Assembly (NCBI RefSeq): GCF_004798585.1
Contig: NZ_PPXQ01000002.1
Coordinates: forward strand, 186,001-250,000
From: Massilia sp. Mn16-1_5
GTDB lineage: Bacteria > Pseudomonadota > Gammaproteobacteria > Burkholderiales > Burkholderiaceae_D
Reading direction: 5' to 3'
DNA: 64,000 nt
Below are positions 47,714 to 57,980 of the stretch, one piece after another. A model generated the notes under the pieces. That model was given only the letters and a program-made list of their open reading frames with translations. It was not told where the DNA came from and ran no database searches. A program made the translations under genes and the position numbers. Position 1 is the first letter of the stretch; the number at the start of each line of letters is the position of its first letter.

Positions 47714-48919
47714 ATGCATCACACCAACTATATTGTGCGCGAGCCGCTGCTCGACCCTGCGCAGCGCGTCATCGGCTATGAACTGCTGTGGAAGCAGGGC
47801 GCCCAGGCCGTCCCCGACGCCGAGCTCGAGCAACTGGTGGCCTTCGTCGCCGAACACGTCAACCACGAGGAACACGGCTGGCTGTTGCGCGACAAGCAGC
47901 TCTTCCTCGACGCGGTGCCGGCCATGCTGTCCACCGACGCGCTGTTCAACCTGCCGCCCGAGCACACCGTGCTCAGCCTGCAGGCGCGTTGCCTGAACGA
48001 CGCGGATGCCAGGGCCGCCGTCAAGGCGGTGCGCGCCGGCGGCGTCGGCATCTCGCTGCGCGGCCTCGACGTCAAGCACCTGACCCCGGCGCTCGCGCCC
48101 TATGCCTCGCACGTCGAGATGCGCTTCGCCGGCATCGACGTCGCCGCCCAGGCGCGCAGCTACGCCGCCGCCAAGCAGGCCTCGCTGCGCATGGTCGGCC
48201 GCCCGGTCACCAACTGGATCGACTACGACGCCTGCGCCGCGCTCGGCCTGGACGCCTTCGTCGGCAAGCTGCACCTGACCCCGCGTCCCGGCAACCCGGT
48301 GAAGGGCCTGAACCCGGCCCAGACCATCATCCTGCAGCTGATGCAGATGGTGCAGAACAACGAGGACATCCCCAAGCTGGAAGGCGTGCTCAAGCGCGAT
48401 CCGGCATTGACCTACAAGCTGCTGCGCAACATCAATTCGGCCGGCTTCGGCGCCGGACGCGAAGTGCAGTCGATCCGCCAGGCGATCAGCCTGATGGGTT
48501 ACGCCCCCCTGTACCGCTGGCTGACCCTGCTGCTGGCGGGCGCCAGCGCGAGCGGCTATTCGCCGGTGCTGATGGAAACGGCCGTCGTGCGAGGCCGCCT
48601 GACCGAACTGCTGGGCCTGCATTCCTTGCCGAAGAGCGAGGGTGAACACCTGTTCGTTGCCGGCATGTTCTCGCTGCTCGACCGCCTGCTCGGGCTGCCG
48701 ATGAAGGAAGTGCTGGAAACCATTCCGCTGCCGCCGGAAGTCGTGCGCGCACTGATGGCGCGCGAGGGCATGTACGGCCCTTACCTGGCGCTGGCCGAGG
48801 CCTGCGAGCTCAGTTCCAACCTGGTGGGTGCGCTGGCCGGGTCGCTCGACATCAGCCCGCTGGAAGTGAACAAGGCGCACCTGTCGGCGCTGGCGTGGGC
48901 GCAGGCGGTGACGCAATAA
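47714..48919 (+). CDS. HDOD protein with degenerate EAL domain (YuxH-like)
   Basis: A 401-residue signalling protein. The N-terminal half is an EAL-like domain in which the signature reads GYELLWK (the EAL motif and its arginine are lost) and the metal-binding residues are missing, so it cannot hydrolyse c-di-GMP. It is followed by an HDOD domain (about 200-390; DPALTYKLLRNINSAGFG, SIRQAISLMGYAPLYRWL). Proteins of this layout act as regulators in motility or c-di-GMP circuits. The ATG at 47714 is 57 bases after cheZ. A palindromic repeat follows the stop. Confidence 0.85.
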   Translation: MHHTNYIVREPLLDPAQRVIGYELLWKQGAQAVPDAELEQLVAFVAEHVNHEEHGWLLRDKQLFLDAVPAMLSTDALFNLPPEHTVLSLQARCLNDADARAAVKAVRAGGVGISLRGLDVKHLTPALAPYASHVEMRFAGIDVAAQARSYAAAKQASLRMVGRPVTNWIDYDACAALGLDAFVGKLHLTPRPGNPVKGLNPAQTIILQLMQMVQNNEDIPKLEGVLKRDPALTYKLLRNINSAGFGAGREVQSIRQAISLMGYAPLYRWLTLLLAGASASGYSPVLMETAVVRGRLTELLGLHSLPKSEGEHLFVAGMFSLLDRLLGLPMKEVLETIPLPPEVVRALMAREGMYGPYLALAEACELSSNLVGALAGSLDISPLEVNKAHLSALAWAQAVTQ

Positions 48920-48926
48920 GTGTGAA

Positions 48927-48998
48927 CGCGGGCATGCCCGCCCTACGATGCACAACGGTCCCAGGTCGATGCGTAACCGTAGGGCGGGCATGCCCGCG
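48927..48998. repeat. Perfect 21-bp inverted repeat, palindrome family copy 4 (variant core)
   Basis: Arms 48927-48947 and 48978-48998 are perfect reverse complements with a 30-base loop. The core is GTAGGGCGGGC rather than GTAGGGTGGGC, so this is a sister subtype. It sits between the convergent HDOD and PilZ genes. Confidence 0.88.
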
Positions 48999-49033
48999 CA
49001 GAAACGGCGCTTGCCGTCGGCTTACTTCAACAC

Positions 49034-49792
49034 CTACGCCACCTGCCGTCCGCGATTCGAGGTCACCAACCGCTGCAGCGTCTGCTGCATCTGCATTTCA
49101 ATGTTCGAAATGCTGCACCCGACCTGCACCTGCTCCCCCAGCAGGAAGCTGCGGAACGGCCGCAGCAGGCGGATTTCCAGGTCGGCGACGATCGCCAGCG
49201 CCGGGCCCAGCTGCAGGCGCACGCTCTTCAGTTTACGGCCCACATACAGTTCCGCCGCCTGGTCGGGCGTGGCGCGCAAGCCGACGCCGCCGGTGGAATA
49301 GTCGCACAGGGGCAGCTCGAACTGCTTGTTCATCAGGGTGAAGGTAGCGGCATAGTTGCCGTTGACCGGAGTGTCCAGGCGCGGCGCCGCACGGCGATTC
49401 AGTACCAGGCAGGATTCCGGGAACACGGCCGGCACCAGGTTGAGTGTGCCGGGCTGTGGCGTCCACTCGCCTGCCAGGTCGAACTGGAGCTTGGCATTGC
49501 CGCCGAGCGCCGCGACGAAGGTCGCACGGCCGGGTGGAATCGTGCCGACGACGTCGAGCGTGAAATGGGGTTCTTCCGGATGCACCGTGTCGATGCGCGC
49601 CAGCAGCGGCTCCCCCAGGCTGCCCGGGTAGATCGTCAGCGGTTCCCCGGACTCGGCCAGGCTGGTGAAGGTCTCGCCGATGTCGAAGGGATCGCGCATC
49701 TCGTGCGGCGCGGCGCTCTGGTGGATGCGTTCGAGCAGGTCGCTGGGACGGGGCGGTCCCTTGCGGGGCGGGTGATTCGGGGTATCGGTCAC
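49034..49792 (-). CDS. YcgR-like PilZ-domain c-di-GMP effector
   Basis: A 252-residue protein with an N-terminal YcgR-type domain (about 35-130) and a C-terminal PilZ domain. The c-di-GMP-binding residues are present: RRAAPR (RxxxR) near 142-147 and DYSTGG (DxSxxG) near 172-177. YcgR proteins act as flagellar brakes when c-di-GMP is high. The location right after the chemotaxis operon, convergent to it, supports a motility role. The last residues are an amphipathic helix with MQMQQTLQRLV. Confidence 0.85.
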   Translation of the reverse strand: MTDTPNHPPRKGPPRPSDLLERIHQSAAPHEMRDPFDIGETFTSLAESGEPLTIYPGSLGEPLLARIDTVHPEEPHFTLDVVGTIPPGRATFVAALGGNAKLQFDLAGEWTPQPGTLNLVPAVFPESCLVLNRRAAPRLDTPVNGNYAATFTLMNKQFELPLCDYSTGGVGLRATPDQAAELYVGRKLKSVRLQLGPALAIVADLEIRLLRPFRSFLLGEQVQVGCSISNIEMQMQQTLQRLVTSNRGRQVA

Positions 49793-49921
49793 GGCGGCAA
49801 TCCTTGCAGCAAAATCTGCCGGGCAGGACCCCGGCAGCTGCCAGTATAAACGGCCAGGCCTGGTGTTGCAAAAAGTAAATTACTATTTACAAAACAACAG
49901 GCCCGCCGTGGCGGAATCGCC

Positions 49922-50779
<858 letters not shown>

Positions 50780-50806
50780 TTAATTGCATGCGCAAGCATA
50801 AGCTGT

Positions 50807-51679
50807 TTATGCCGGCGAGTACGCGAGGCGCACGTAAATCGGCGCGAACGGTTCTGCCTGCGTGATTTCGACCAGGGTTTCCTTGGCCAGCTCGAGCAGG
50901 GCGACAAAATGGACGACGACGATCGGCACCGATTCCGAGCCTGCGAACAGCTCGCCGAATTCGACGAAACGCTGGGACTGCAGGGTACGCAGGATCGCCG
51001 ACATGTGCTCGCGTACCGACAGCTCCTGGCGCCCGATGCGGTGGTGCTGGGTCAGCTTCGCGCGGCGCAGCACGTCGAGCCAGGCGCGCTGCAGATCGTG
51101 CGGATCGACGTGCGGCAAGACCGGGGTCAGGCTTTGTTCGACCGTCAGCGAAGGGCGCTGGAAATCGCGGCCTTCCTGCGGGATCGCGCCCAGGCGCACG
51201 GCGGCCAGCTTGATCTGTTCGTATTCCAGCAGGCGCCGCACCAGCTCCGCGCGCGGGTCGCCCGTGTCTTCGATCAGGTCGTCCTGGCGTTTCGGGAGCA
51301 GCATGCGCGACTTGATCTCGATCAGCATCGCCGCCATCAGCAGATACTCGGCGGCCAGTTCCAGGTTGCTCTTGCGGATCTGCTCGACGTATTCCAGGTA
51401 TTGCAGGGTCACCTGCGCCATCGGGATGTCGAGGATGTTGAAGTTCTGCTTGCGGATCAGGTAGAGCAGCAGGTCGAGCGGACCTTCGAAGGCGTCGAGA
51501 AAGATCTCGAGGGCATCCGGCGGGATGTACAGGTCGTTCGGCATGCGCAGCAGCGGCTCGCCGTACAGGCGCGCAATCGCCGCCGCGGCGGCATCGTCGA
51601 GGCGGGCAGCTTCATCAACGATCGCTCCATCGGCCGCCACCTCAGGTGCAACTTCGGTGGCGGCCTGTTCCGGCAGCAT
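50807..51679 (-). CDS. scpA: Segregation and condensation protein ScpA
   Basis: A 290-residue kleisin that bridges the SMC ATPase heads with ScpB in chromosome condensation. The hallmark DAFEGPLDLLLYLIRKQNFNILDI block is followed by the helical middle AEYLLMAAMLIEIKSRMLLP and a C-terminal winged helix. An acidic head of about 45 residues (MLPEQAATEVAPE) precedes the conserved part. scpB is not adjacent. The start lies 12 bases after the stop of the small DUF3460 gene. Confidence 0.93.
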   Translation of the reverse strand: MLPEQAATEVAPEVAADGAIVDEAARLDDAAAAAIARLYGEPLLRMPNDLYIPPDALEIFLDAFEGPLDLLLYLIRKQNFNILDIPMAQVTLQYLEYVEQIRKSNLELAAEYLLMAAMLIEIKSRMLLPKRQDDLIEDTGDPRAELVRRLLEYEQIKLAAVRLGAIPQEGRDFQRPSLTVEQSLTPVLPHVDPHDLQRAWLDVLRRAKLTQHHRIGRQELSVREHMSAILRTLQSQRFVEFGELFAGSESVPIVVVHFVALLELAKETLVEITQAEPFAPIYVRLAYSPA

Positions 51680-51691
51680 GCCTGGTGGCCT

Positions 51692-51892
51692 TTAGACCTT
51701 GGTCTGGTAAGGGTAAGCGTTCTGGCGCAGGCGCGATTCCTTGATGCGCGCTTCTTCCTCGAGCGAGATCGGGGCCTTGTCCCACAGCAGGGAGCGGCCT
51801 TCCTGTTGGCGCTGTTCCATACCCGGCGTTTTCGCCTTCAATTCTTCGATGAACTTGGTGTGCTCGGATACGTAACCGGTAAATTTAGCCAT
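51692..51892 (-). CDS. DUF3460 family small protein
   Basis: A 66-residue soluble protein that starts MAKFTGYVSEHTKFIEELKA and ends RQNAYPYQTKV; it matches my memory of the DUF3460 family of beta-proteobacteria. The ATG at 51892 is chosen because conservation appears to start there; an in-frame start at 51964 would run into the upstream gene's stop region. It lies between scpA and the FabMG-like gene on the same strand, probably co-transcribed. Function unknown. Confidence 0.8.
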   Translation of the reverse strand: MAKFTGYVSEHTKFIEELKAKTPGMEQRQQEGRSLLWDKAPISLEEEARIKESRLRQNAYPYQTKV

Positions 51893-51967
51893 TTGATTTG
51901 ATTCAGAAAATAAATGCCGGGACGGCGAGGGCAGATTGTTCCGCCCCACGCGTCCCGGCGTCAAGGT

Positions 51968-53284
51968 TTAAGGATGCAGCGCGTTCAGTTGGCGTGCAAT
52001 GATGTCGTGGTTCAGCCACAGCACCGGGGCGATCTTCTCCGACGCGCCGTAGAACATCAGCGGGCCGGCGCCTTCCAGCACCAGCGAGGACAGGTGGTCG
52101 GTGATCAGGGCCTTCTTGTCCTTGTGCAGGCCGGTGATCTCTTCCGAGGTGCCGATCATGACGTCGGCCAGGGCCGGTGTATTGTCCATCGGCCAGGCTT
52201 CGAAGTTGCGGAACTGGGCGCTGGTCGGGTCGTTGTTGTATTGCTCGATCTTGTCCAGCAGCGATTGCAGCGAGGTGCCTTCGCCCAGCAGGTTCTGGCA
52301 GATCTGCCATTGTTGCTCAGCCCATTCTCCGCCGCCTTCCTTCTTCAGCGCGGTCAACAGCGGGAACAGCGACAGTTCGACGCCCACGAAGATGTCCGAG
52401 GAATTGGTGCGGATTTCCGGGCAGTTGAAGACGGTCGCGGCGATGCCCTGGTTCCAGGCGGCCTGTGCAACGCTTTCCAGGCGCATCTTGGCGTAGCCCT
52501 GGGTGTAGTTGGTGTAGGTCTGCCAGACGTATTCGCCGCCGATCAGGATCTCGGTGCCGTGGTAGCCGTAGGCCGTGTAGCGCACTTCGCCACCGGCTTT
52601 CGTTACGCGCTCGCGGATCGGGGCGGAGGCGTCGATCAGGTATTTCAGCGTGTTGGCCGTGACTTCGTCGAAGTTCATCAGGATCAGCTTGCCCAGGTCG
52701 CTGTCGAGCAGGGCGCGCGAGGACTCGAAGCGGTCGCCGCGGCCCTTATAGATGCGGTTGGCGATGGCCAGGAAGGCCTTGATCTTCGGGATGCCACCGG
52801 CCATGGTGTGGGCGAAGAAGACGTTGGCGCCTTTCGGGATCAGCTTGTCGATCTCGGCCATGGCCTGGGCGGCGCTGGTCGTGAAGCGGCGCACGCCGGC
52901 TTCGCGGCAGCGCTCGATCTTTTCCCAGTCCAGCTTGTCGTCCTGCCAGGTCTTGAGCTTCACGTCGGCCAGCAGTTCGGTCGGGTTCTGCTCGCCTTCC
53001 GGCGCGTCCATGTCGAAACCGGCCATCAGCGGCACGTTGACGATGCGGCCGCCCAGCTTTTCTTCGGCTTCCGCGTGTTCTTCAGCGGTCAGCGCGCGCA
53101 GGGCGCCGGTCTCGTCGCGGCGGCCGACGGTGATGCCGACGATCGTCATGCCCGCCTTGCGCGCCTCGTCGATCAGGCCATTCACATAGCCGCGGCCGAA
53201 CAGTTCGCCGAACAGGACGAAGACGTCGCCCTTGCGGAACACGTTGGCGGTCGGGATATGGCGGAGGGGAGTGAGTTCGGTCAT
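51968..53284 (-). CDS. Probable FabMG-type enoyl-ACP reductase family protein
   Basis: A 438-residue protein. I recognise it as the family that databases call FabMG, after a metagenomic enoyl-ACP reductase linked to triclosan resistance; that assignment is from memory. What is visible is an N-terminal Rossmann-like segment (GDVFVLFGELFGRGYVNGLI...AGMTIVGITVGRR), an SDR-like SSRALLDSDLGKLILMNFD region, and a C-terminal half rich in Trp and Tyr (GGEYVWQTYTNYTQGYAKM). If correct, it is an alternative reductase for fatty-acid elongation. It sits between metG and the DUF3460/scpA genes. I could not identify the catalytic residues with certainty. Confidence 0.55.
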   Translation of the reverse strand: MTELTPLRHIPTANVFRKGDVFVLFGELFGRGYVNGLIDEARKAGMTIVGITVGRRDETGALRALTAEEHAEAEEKLGGRIVNVPLMAGFDMDAPEGEQNPTELLADVKLKTWQDDKLDWEKIERCREAGVRRFTTSAAQAMAEIDKLIPKGANVFFAHTMAGGIPKIKAFLAIANRIYKGRGDRFESSRALLDSDLGKLILMNFDEVTANTLKYLIDASAPIRERVTKAGGEVRYTAYGYHGTEILIGGEYVWQTYTNYTQGYAKMRLESVAQAAWNQGIAATVFNCPEIRTNSSDIFVGVELSLFPLLTALKKEGGGEWAEQQWQICQNLLGEGTSLQSLLDKIEQYNNDPTSAQFRNFEAWPMDNTPALADVMIGTSEEITGLHKDKKALITDHLSSLVLEGAGPLMFYGASEKIAPVLWLNHDIIARQLNALHP

Positions 53285-53407
53285 GTTATTTTCTACCTCT
53301 CAAAGGAGTTTGTAGGGGCGTCTAGAGCGCGTGTTTCTTCAGAAAAACGGCATTATACCGCCGCCATGTGGGCCAGGAAACGTTCTTCCCAGGCCCTTGC
53401 CACTGGT

Positions 53408-55552
53408 TCAGCGAATGCGCATGCCCGGCGTCGCGCCCGGCATCGGGTCCAGCAGATACATGCCTGGATTCGTCTTCTCGTCGGCGGCCGAGGCGCACAG
53501 CACCATACCTTCCGACACGCCGAACTTCATCTTGCGCGGCGCCAGGTTGGCCACCATCACCGTCAGCTTGCCGACCAGCTCTTCCGGCTTGTAGGCCGAC
53601 TTGATACCCGAGAACACGTTGCGGTGACGGCCTTCGCCCACGTCCAGCGTCAGGCGCAGCAGCTTGCCGGCGCCTTCGACGTGCTCGCAGTTGACGATGC
53701 GGGCTACACGCAGATCGATCTTCGTAAAATCGTCGATCGAGATTTCCGGTGCGAGTTCTTCGATGTCGGCGCCGGCTTCGTCCACTGGGGCGGTCGCCGC
53801 AACGGCCAGGCCGGAATCGGACACGACGGCGGGCGCAGCAGGAGCCGCAGGCTTGTCGAACAGGTTCTCGACCATCTTGGCGTCGACGCGCTGCATCAGG
53901 TGGCTGTAGGCGCCGATCGTGCGGCCCAGCATGGAGCTGGTGACGGCCTCGCCCTGGGTATCCGCCCAGCTGAAGCCGGCGTCGCCCAGGAATTCAGAGA
54001 CGCGCGCGGCCACTTGCGGCAGCACCGGCGAGAGCATGATGGTCAGCTGGCGGAACAGGATGAGCGCGGTGGTGCAGACGTCGTGCAGTTCGGCCGTTTT
54101 CGTTTCGTCTTTCGCCAGGATCCATGGCTTGTTCTCGTCGACGAACTGGTTCGTCACGTCGGCGATCTCCATGATCTCGCGCAGTGCACGGCCGAACTCG
54201 CGGGCTTCGAAAGCGGCGGCGATGCTCGCCTGGCGCTCTACGCCGTCCACGGTCAAGGCTTTCGCGATCCAGCTCTTCGCGTTATCCGACAGCGAGCTTG
54301 CCAGCTTCCCGTCGAATTTCTTGGCAATAAAACCGGCGCAACGGCTGGCGATGTTCACGTACTTGCCGATCAGGTCGCTGTTGACGCGGGCGACGAAGTC
54401 CTCGCCGTTGAAGTCCAGGTCTTCGACTTTCGCGTTCAGCTTGAAGGCTAGGTAGTAGCGCAGCCATTCCGGGTTCATGCCCAGTTCCAGGTAGCGCAGC
54501 GGCGAGATGCCGGTGCCGCGCGACTTCGACATCTTTTCGTTGTTCACGGTCAGGTGGCCGTGCACGGCCACTTTCAGCTTGTCGATGATCGGGTGGCCCG
54601 AGAAATTCAGCATCGCCGGCCAGAACAGCAGGTGGAAGGACACGATGTCCTTGCCGATGAAGTGCACTTGCTCGGCGTTCGGGTCCTTGAGGAAGGCGTC
54701 GAAATCCAGGCCCTGCTTGTCGAAGTAGTTCTTCAGCGAAGCCAGGTAGCCGACCGGCGCGTCCAGCCACACATAGAAGAACTTGCCCGGCGCATCCGGA
54801 ATCGGGATGCCGAAGTAGGGCGCGTCGCGGGAAATGTCCCAGTCGGCCAGCTTTTCGCCGGATTCGCCCAGCCACTCGGAGACCTTGTTCACCATCTCGG
54901 GTTGCAGGCGGCCCGGGGTGTTCAGCCATTCCTTCAGGAAGTGGAAGCAGCGCGGGTCGGACAGCTTGAAGAAATACTGTTCCGAGGGCTTCAGCACCGG
55001 GGCCGAGCCGGTGAACACCGAGTACGGATTGATCAGTTCGGTCGGCTGGTAGGCGGCGCCGCAGACTTCGCAGTTGTCGCCGTACTGGTCTTTCGCATGG
55101 CACTGCGGGCACTCGCCCTTGATGTTGCGGTCGGCCAGGAACATGCCCTTGACCGGGTCGAAGAAGCGGTCGACGGTCTTGGTGACGATCAGGCCGGCAT
55201 CGCGCAGCTTGCGGTAGATGCCCTGCGAGAGTTCGACGTTCTCCGGCGAATCGGTCGAATACCAGTTGTCGAAGGCGATGTGGAAGCCGTCCAGGTACTG
55301 CGGGCGGCCGGCGGCGATCTTGGCCACGAATTCCTGCGGGGTGATGCCTTCCTTCTCGGCGGCGATCATGATCGGCGTGCCGTGGGTGTCGTCGGCGCAG
55401 ACGAAATGCACCTGGCGCTTGGTGTCGCCGTCGCGCTGCATTCGCTGGAAGCGGACCCAGATGTCGGCCTGGATGTACTCCATCATGTGGCCGATGTGGA
55501 AGGCGGCATTCGCGTAGGGCAGGGCGGTAGTGACGAACAGCTTGCGGGTCAT
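53408..55552 (-). CDS. metG: Methionyl-tRNA synthetase MetG
   Basis: A 714-residue class I aminoacyl-tRNA synthetase. The HIGH motif occurs as FHIGHMMEY and KMSKS as [12 protein letters not shown]. The zinc knuckle [18 protein letters not shown] is complete, of the two-zinc MetG1 type. The C-terminal tRNA-binding (EMAP-II/OB) domain begins near 610 ([20 protein letters not shown]) after a low-complexity Ala-rich linker. Length is normal. Divergent from mrp with a 148-base shared promoter interval. Confidence 0.97.
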   Translation of the reverse strand: MTRKLFVTTALPYANAAFHIGHMMEYIQADIWVRFQRMQRDGDTKRQVHFVCADDTHGTPIMIAAEKEGITPQEFVAKIAAGRPQYLDGFHIAFDNWYSTDSPENVELSQGIYRKLRDAGLIVTKTVDRFFDPVKGMFLADRNIKGECPQCHAKDQYGDNCEVCGAAYQPTELINPYSVFTGSAPVLKPSEQYFFKLSDPRCFHFLKEWLNTPGRLQPEMVNKVSEWLGESGEKLADWDISRDAPYFGIPIPDAPGKFFYVWLDAPVGYLASLKNYFDKQGLDFDAFLKDPNAEQVHFIGKDIVSFHLLFWPAMLNFSGHPIIDKLKVAVHGHLTVNNEKMSKSRGTGISPLRYLELGMNPEWLRYYLAFKLNAKVEDLDFNGEDFVARVNSDLIGKYVNIASRCAGFIAKKFDGKLASSLSDNAKSWIAKALTVDGVERQASIAAAFEAREFGRALREIMEIADVTNQFVDENKPWILAKDETKTAELHDVCTTALILFRQLTIMLSPVLPQVAARVSEFLGDAGFSWADTQGEAVTSSMLGRTIGAYSHLMQRVDAKMVENLFDKPAAPAAPAVVSDSGLAVAATAPVDEAGADIEELAPEISIDDFTKIDLRVARIVNCEHVEGAGKLLRLTLDVGEGRHRNVFSGIKSAYKPEELVGKLTVMVANLAPRKMKFGVSEGMVLCASAADEKTNPGMYLLDPMPGATPGMRIR

Positions 55553-55700
55553 GGTCGAAACGCTATTAGTGGACGGAAAAAAGGCATTCTACCAGCGGAT
55601 GGCCCTAAACGTTTAGGGGGTATTGGCTCGTTTTGCCATTTCAACAAGAGACCACGGTTCGATTTTTGCTACACTGCGCCCATCACATTCGGAGAAACAC

Positions 55701-56789
55701 ATGAGCATCACAGCAGACGAGGTCAAGGCGGCACTGGCAAAGGTCATCGATCCTAATACGGGCAAGGACTTCGTGTCCTCGAAATCGGTCAAGAACATCC
55801 AGGTCGATGGCGCCGACGTCGCCTTCGACCTGGAGCTGGGCTATCCGGCGAAGAGCCAGGTTGCCCCGCTGCGCGCCCTGGCCGTGAGCGCCGTCAAGGG
55901 CATCCCGGGCGTCGGCAACGTCAGCGTCAGCGTGCAGGTGAAAATCCTGTCGCACGCGGTGCAGCGCGGCCTGAAGGTGATGCCCAACGTGAAGAACATC
56001 ATCGCCGTGGCCTCGGGCAAGGGCGGCGTCGGCAAGTCGACCACCGCCGTCAACCTGGCGCTGGCCCTGGCCGCCGAGGGCGCCAGCGTCGGCGTGCTGG
56101 ATGCCGACATCTACGGTCCCTCGCAGCCGATGATGCTGGGCATTAACGCGCGTCCGGAAAGCCTGGACGGCAAGACCATGGAGCCGCTGGAAAACCACGG
56201 AGTGCAAGTGTCCTCGATCGGCTTCATGATCGATCCGGACGAGCCCATGGTCTGGCGCGGCCCGATGGTCACGCAAGCCCTGCAGCAGCTGCTCGAGCAG
56301 ACCAACTGGCGCGACCTGGATTACCTGATCGTTGACATGCCGCCGGGCACCGGCGACATCCAGCTGACCCTGTCGCAGAAAGTCCCGGTCACGGGCGCCG
56401 TGATCGTCACCACGCCGCAGGACATCGCCCTGCTGGACGCGCGCAAGGGTTTGAAGATGTTCGAGAAGGTCGGCATTCCGATCATCGGCATCGTCGAGAA
56501 CATGAGCACCCACATCTGCTCGAACTGCGGCCATACCGAGGCGATCTTCGGCCAGGGCGGCGGCGAGAAGATGTGCAAGGACTTCGGCGTCGACTTCCTC
56601 GGCGCGCTGCCGCTGACCATGTCGATCCGCGAGCAGACCGATTCGGGCCGCCCGACGGTGGTGGCCGATCCGGATGGCGCTGTGGCCTCGGTCTATAAAG
56701 AGATCGCACGCAAGGTTGCCGTCAAGGTGGCCGAGAAGGCGAAGGACATGACGAGCAAATTCCCGAGCATCGTCGTCAAGAACGACTGA
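55701..56789 (+). CDS. apbC: Iron-sulfur cluster carrier ATPase Mrp/ApbC
   Basis: A 362-residue P-loop ATPase that carries or assembles Fe-S clusters. The N-terminal MIP18/DUF59 domain (about 1-95) precedes the deviant Walker A GKGGVGKST. The CxxC cluster-binding motif is in ICSNCGHTEAIFGQGGGEK. The ATG at 55701 follows GGAGAAACAC. Its stop TGA abuts the start of the radical-SAM gene, so they form a pair. That pairing makes sense because a radical-SAM enzyme needs a 4Fe-4S cluster. Confidence 0.95.
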   Translation: MSITADEVKAALAKVIDPNTGKDFVSSKSVKNIQVDGADVAFDLELGYPAKSQVAPLRALAVSAVKGIPGVGNVSVSVQVKILSHAVQRGLKVMPNVKNIIAVASGKGGVGKSTTAVNLALALAAEGASVGVLDADIYGPSQPMMLGINARPESLDGKTMEPLENHGVQVSSIGFMIDPDEPMVWRGPMVTQALQQLLEQTNWRDLDYLIVDMPPGTGDIQLTLSQKVPVTGAVIVTTPQDIALLDARKGLKMFEKVGIPIIGIVENMSTHICSNCGHTEAIFGQGGGEKMCKDFGVDFLGALPLTMSIREQTDSGRPTVVADPDGAVASVYKEIARKVAVKVAEKAKDMTSKFPSIVVKND

Positions 56790-57821
56790 ATGCGGCTTGC
56801 AGCAATACGGGAGCAGCTCGCCGGCCTGGGAGCGCTTCCTGAACACCAGGCGCGCGTCCTGCGCGACTGGGTGCAGGGCGCGCCGCACGAGCGCGGGCGG
56901 CGCCGTCCCGCCGACTATCTGCCGAAAACCGTACGCGAGGCGCTGCCCCGGCTCGATGCCGAGCTGGCCGGGCTGGCGCGCGTGATCAGCGAGCACCCGG
57001 CCGAGGATGGCTCGGCGCGCCTGCTGGTCGGATTGGCGGACGGCCAGGCCGTGGAAACCGTGCTGCTGCCGCGCGACGGCGTCTGTGTCTCGAGCCAGGT
57101 CGGCTGCGCCGTCGGTTGCCAGTTTTGCATGACCGGGCGCGAGGGGCTGTTGCGCCAGATGACGAGCGGCGAAATCGTGGCCCAGGTCGTCCTGGCCCGT
57201 GCCCGTCGTCCGGTGAAAAAGGTCGTGTTCATGGGCATGGGCGAGCCGGCCCATAACCTGGACAATGTGCTGGAAGCCATCGAGCTGCTCGGCATCGAGG
57301 CGAATATCCCGCATAAAAACCTGGTGTTCTCGACCGTCGGCGACCCGCGCGCCTTCCAGCGTTTGCCGCTGGGTAGGGTCAAACCGGCGCTGGCCCTGTC
57401 CCTGCACACCACCAAGCCGGACCTGCGCGCCGAACTGCTGCCGCGCGCCCCGAAGCTGGCGCCTGAGAAGCTGGTGGAATTCGGCGAACGCTACGCGCGC
57501 CTGTCCGGCTACCCGATCCAATACCAGTGGACCCTGCTGGATGGCGTCAACGATGGCCAGGATGAGCTGGATGGCATCGTCGCCCTCCTGCGCGGCAAGT
57601 ACGCGATCCTCAACATGATTCCCTACAACACCATTCCCGACCTCGCTTTCCGGCGCCCGAGCTGGGACAAGGCGAGGGCGATCGCGGCTGCCCTGCATGC
57701 GCGCGGGGTGCTGACCAAGCTGCGCGACTCGGCCGGCCAGGACGTGGAGGGCGGCTGCGGCCAGTTGCGCGCCCGGGTCGCACGCAGCATTCCCCGCAGT
57801 ATTCCCATCCAGCGCGCCTGA
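56790..57821 (+). CDS. RlmN/Cfr-family radical SAM RNA methyltransferase
   Basis: A 343-residue radical-SAM methyltransferase expected to act on adenosine C2 or C8 of 23S rRNA. The cluster motif CAVGCQFC provides C106, C110 and C113; the methyl-carrying cysteine is C323 in GGCGQLRA. Motifs FMGMGEP and SLHTTKPDLRAELLP fit the family. It is shorter than typical RlmN (about 370-385) and sits next to mrp, not in the ndk/hisS context usual for beta-proteobacterial rlmN, so it may be a paralogue with a different target base. Confidence 0.85.
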   Translation: MRLAAIREQLAGLGALPEHQARVLRDWVQGAPHERGRRRPADYLPKTVREALPRLDAELAGLARVISEHPAEDGSARLLVGLADGQAVETVLLPRDGVCVSSQVGCAVGCQFCMTGREGLLRQMTSGEIVAQVVLARARRPVKKVVFMGMGEPAHNLDNVLEAIELLGIEANIPHKNLVFSTVGDPRAFQRLPLGRVKPALALSLHTTKPDLRAELLPRAPKLAPEKLVEFGERYARLSGYPIQYQWTLLDGVNDGQDELDGIVALLRGKYAILNMIPYNTIPDLAFRRPSWDKARAIAAALHARGVLTKLRDSAGQDVEGGCGQLRARVARSIPRSIPIQRA

Positions 57822-57908
57822 AGTTTCTTCCACGCCAACACGACGCTTTTTCTTGTCAAGCGTTGCGCGCATGTTTTTCCGCGTCCGTTCTGTTTAAAAA
57901 TAAAGTCT

Positions 57909-57936
57909 GTAGGAACAACCTTCCTACACTGGCGTT
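57909..57936 (+). promoter_or_regulatory. Dyad and ECF-like promoter upstream of the GGDEF-GGDEF-EAL gene
   Basis: GTAGGAA (57909-57915) and TTCCTAC (57921-57927) form a perfect dyad with a 5-base centre. The same stretch reads GGAAC-N16-CGTT (57912-57936), similar to some ECF sigma promoters, and contains TACACT. It ends about 45 bases before the gene. The interpretation is uncertain. Confidence 0.3.
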
Positions 57937-57980
57937 TGACCCTCATTCGCCAAGCGGCCAGCAAGCCGTAACAAGGACAC

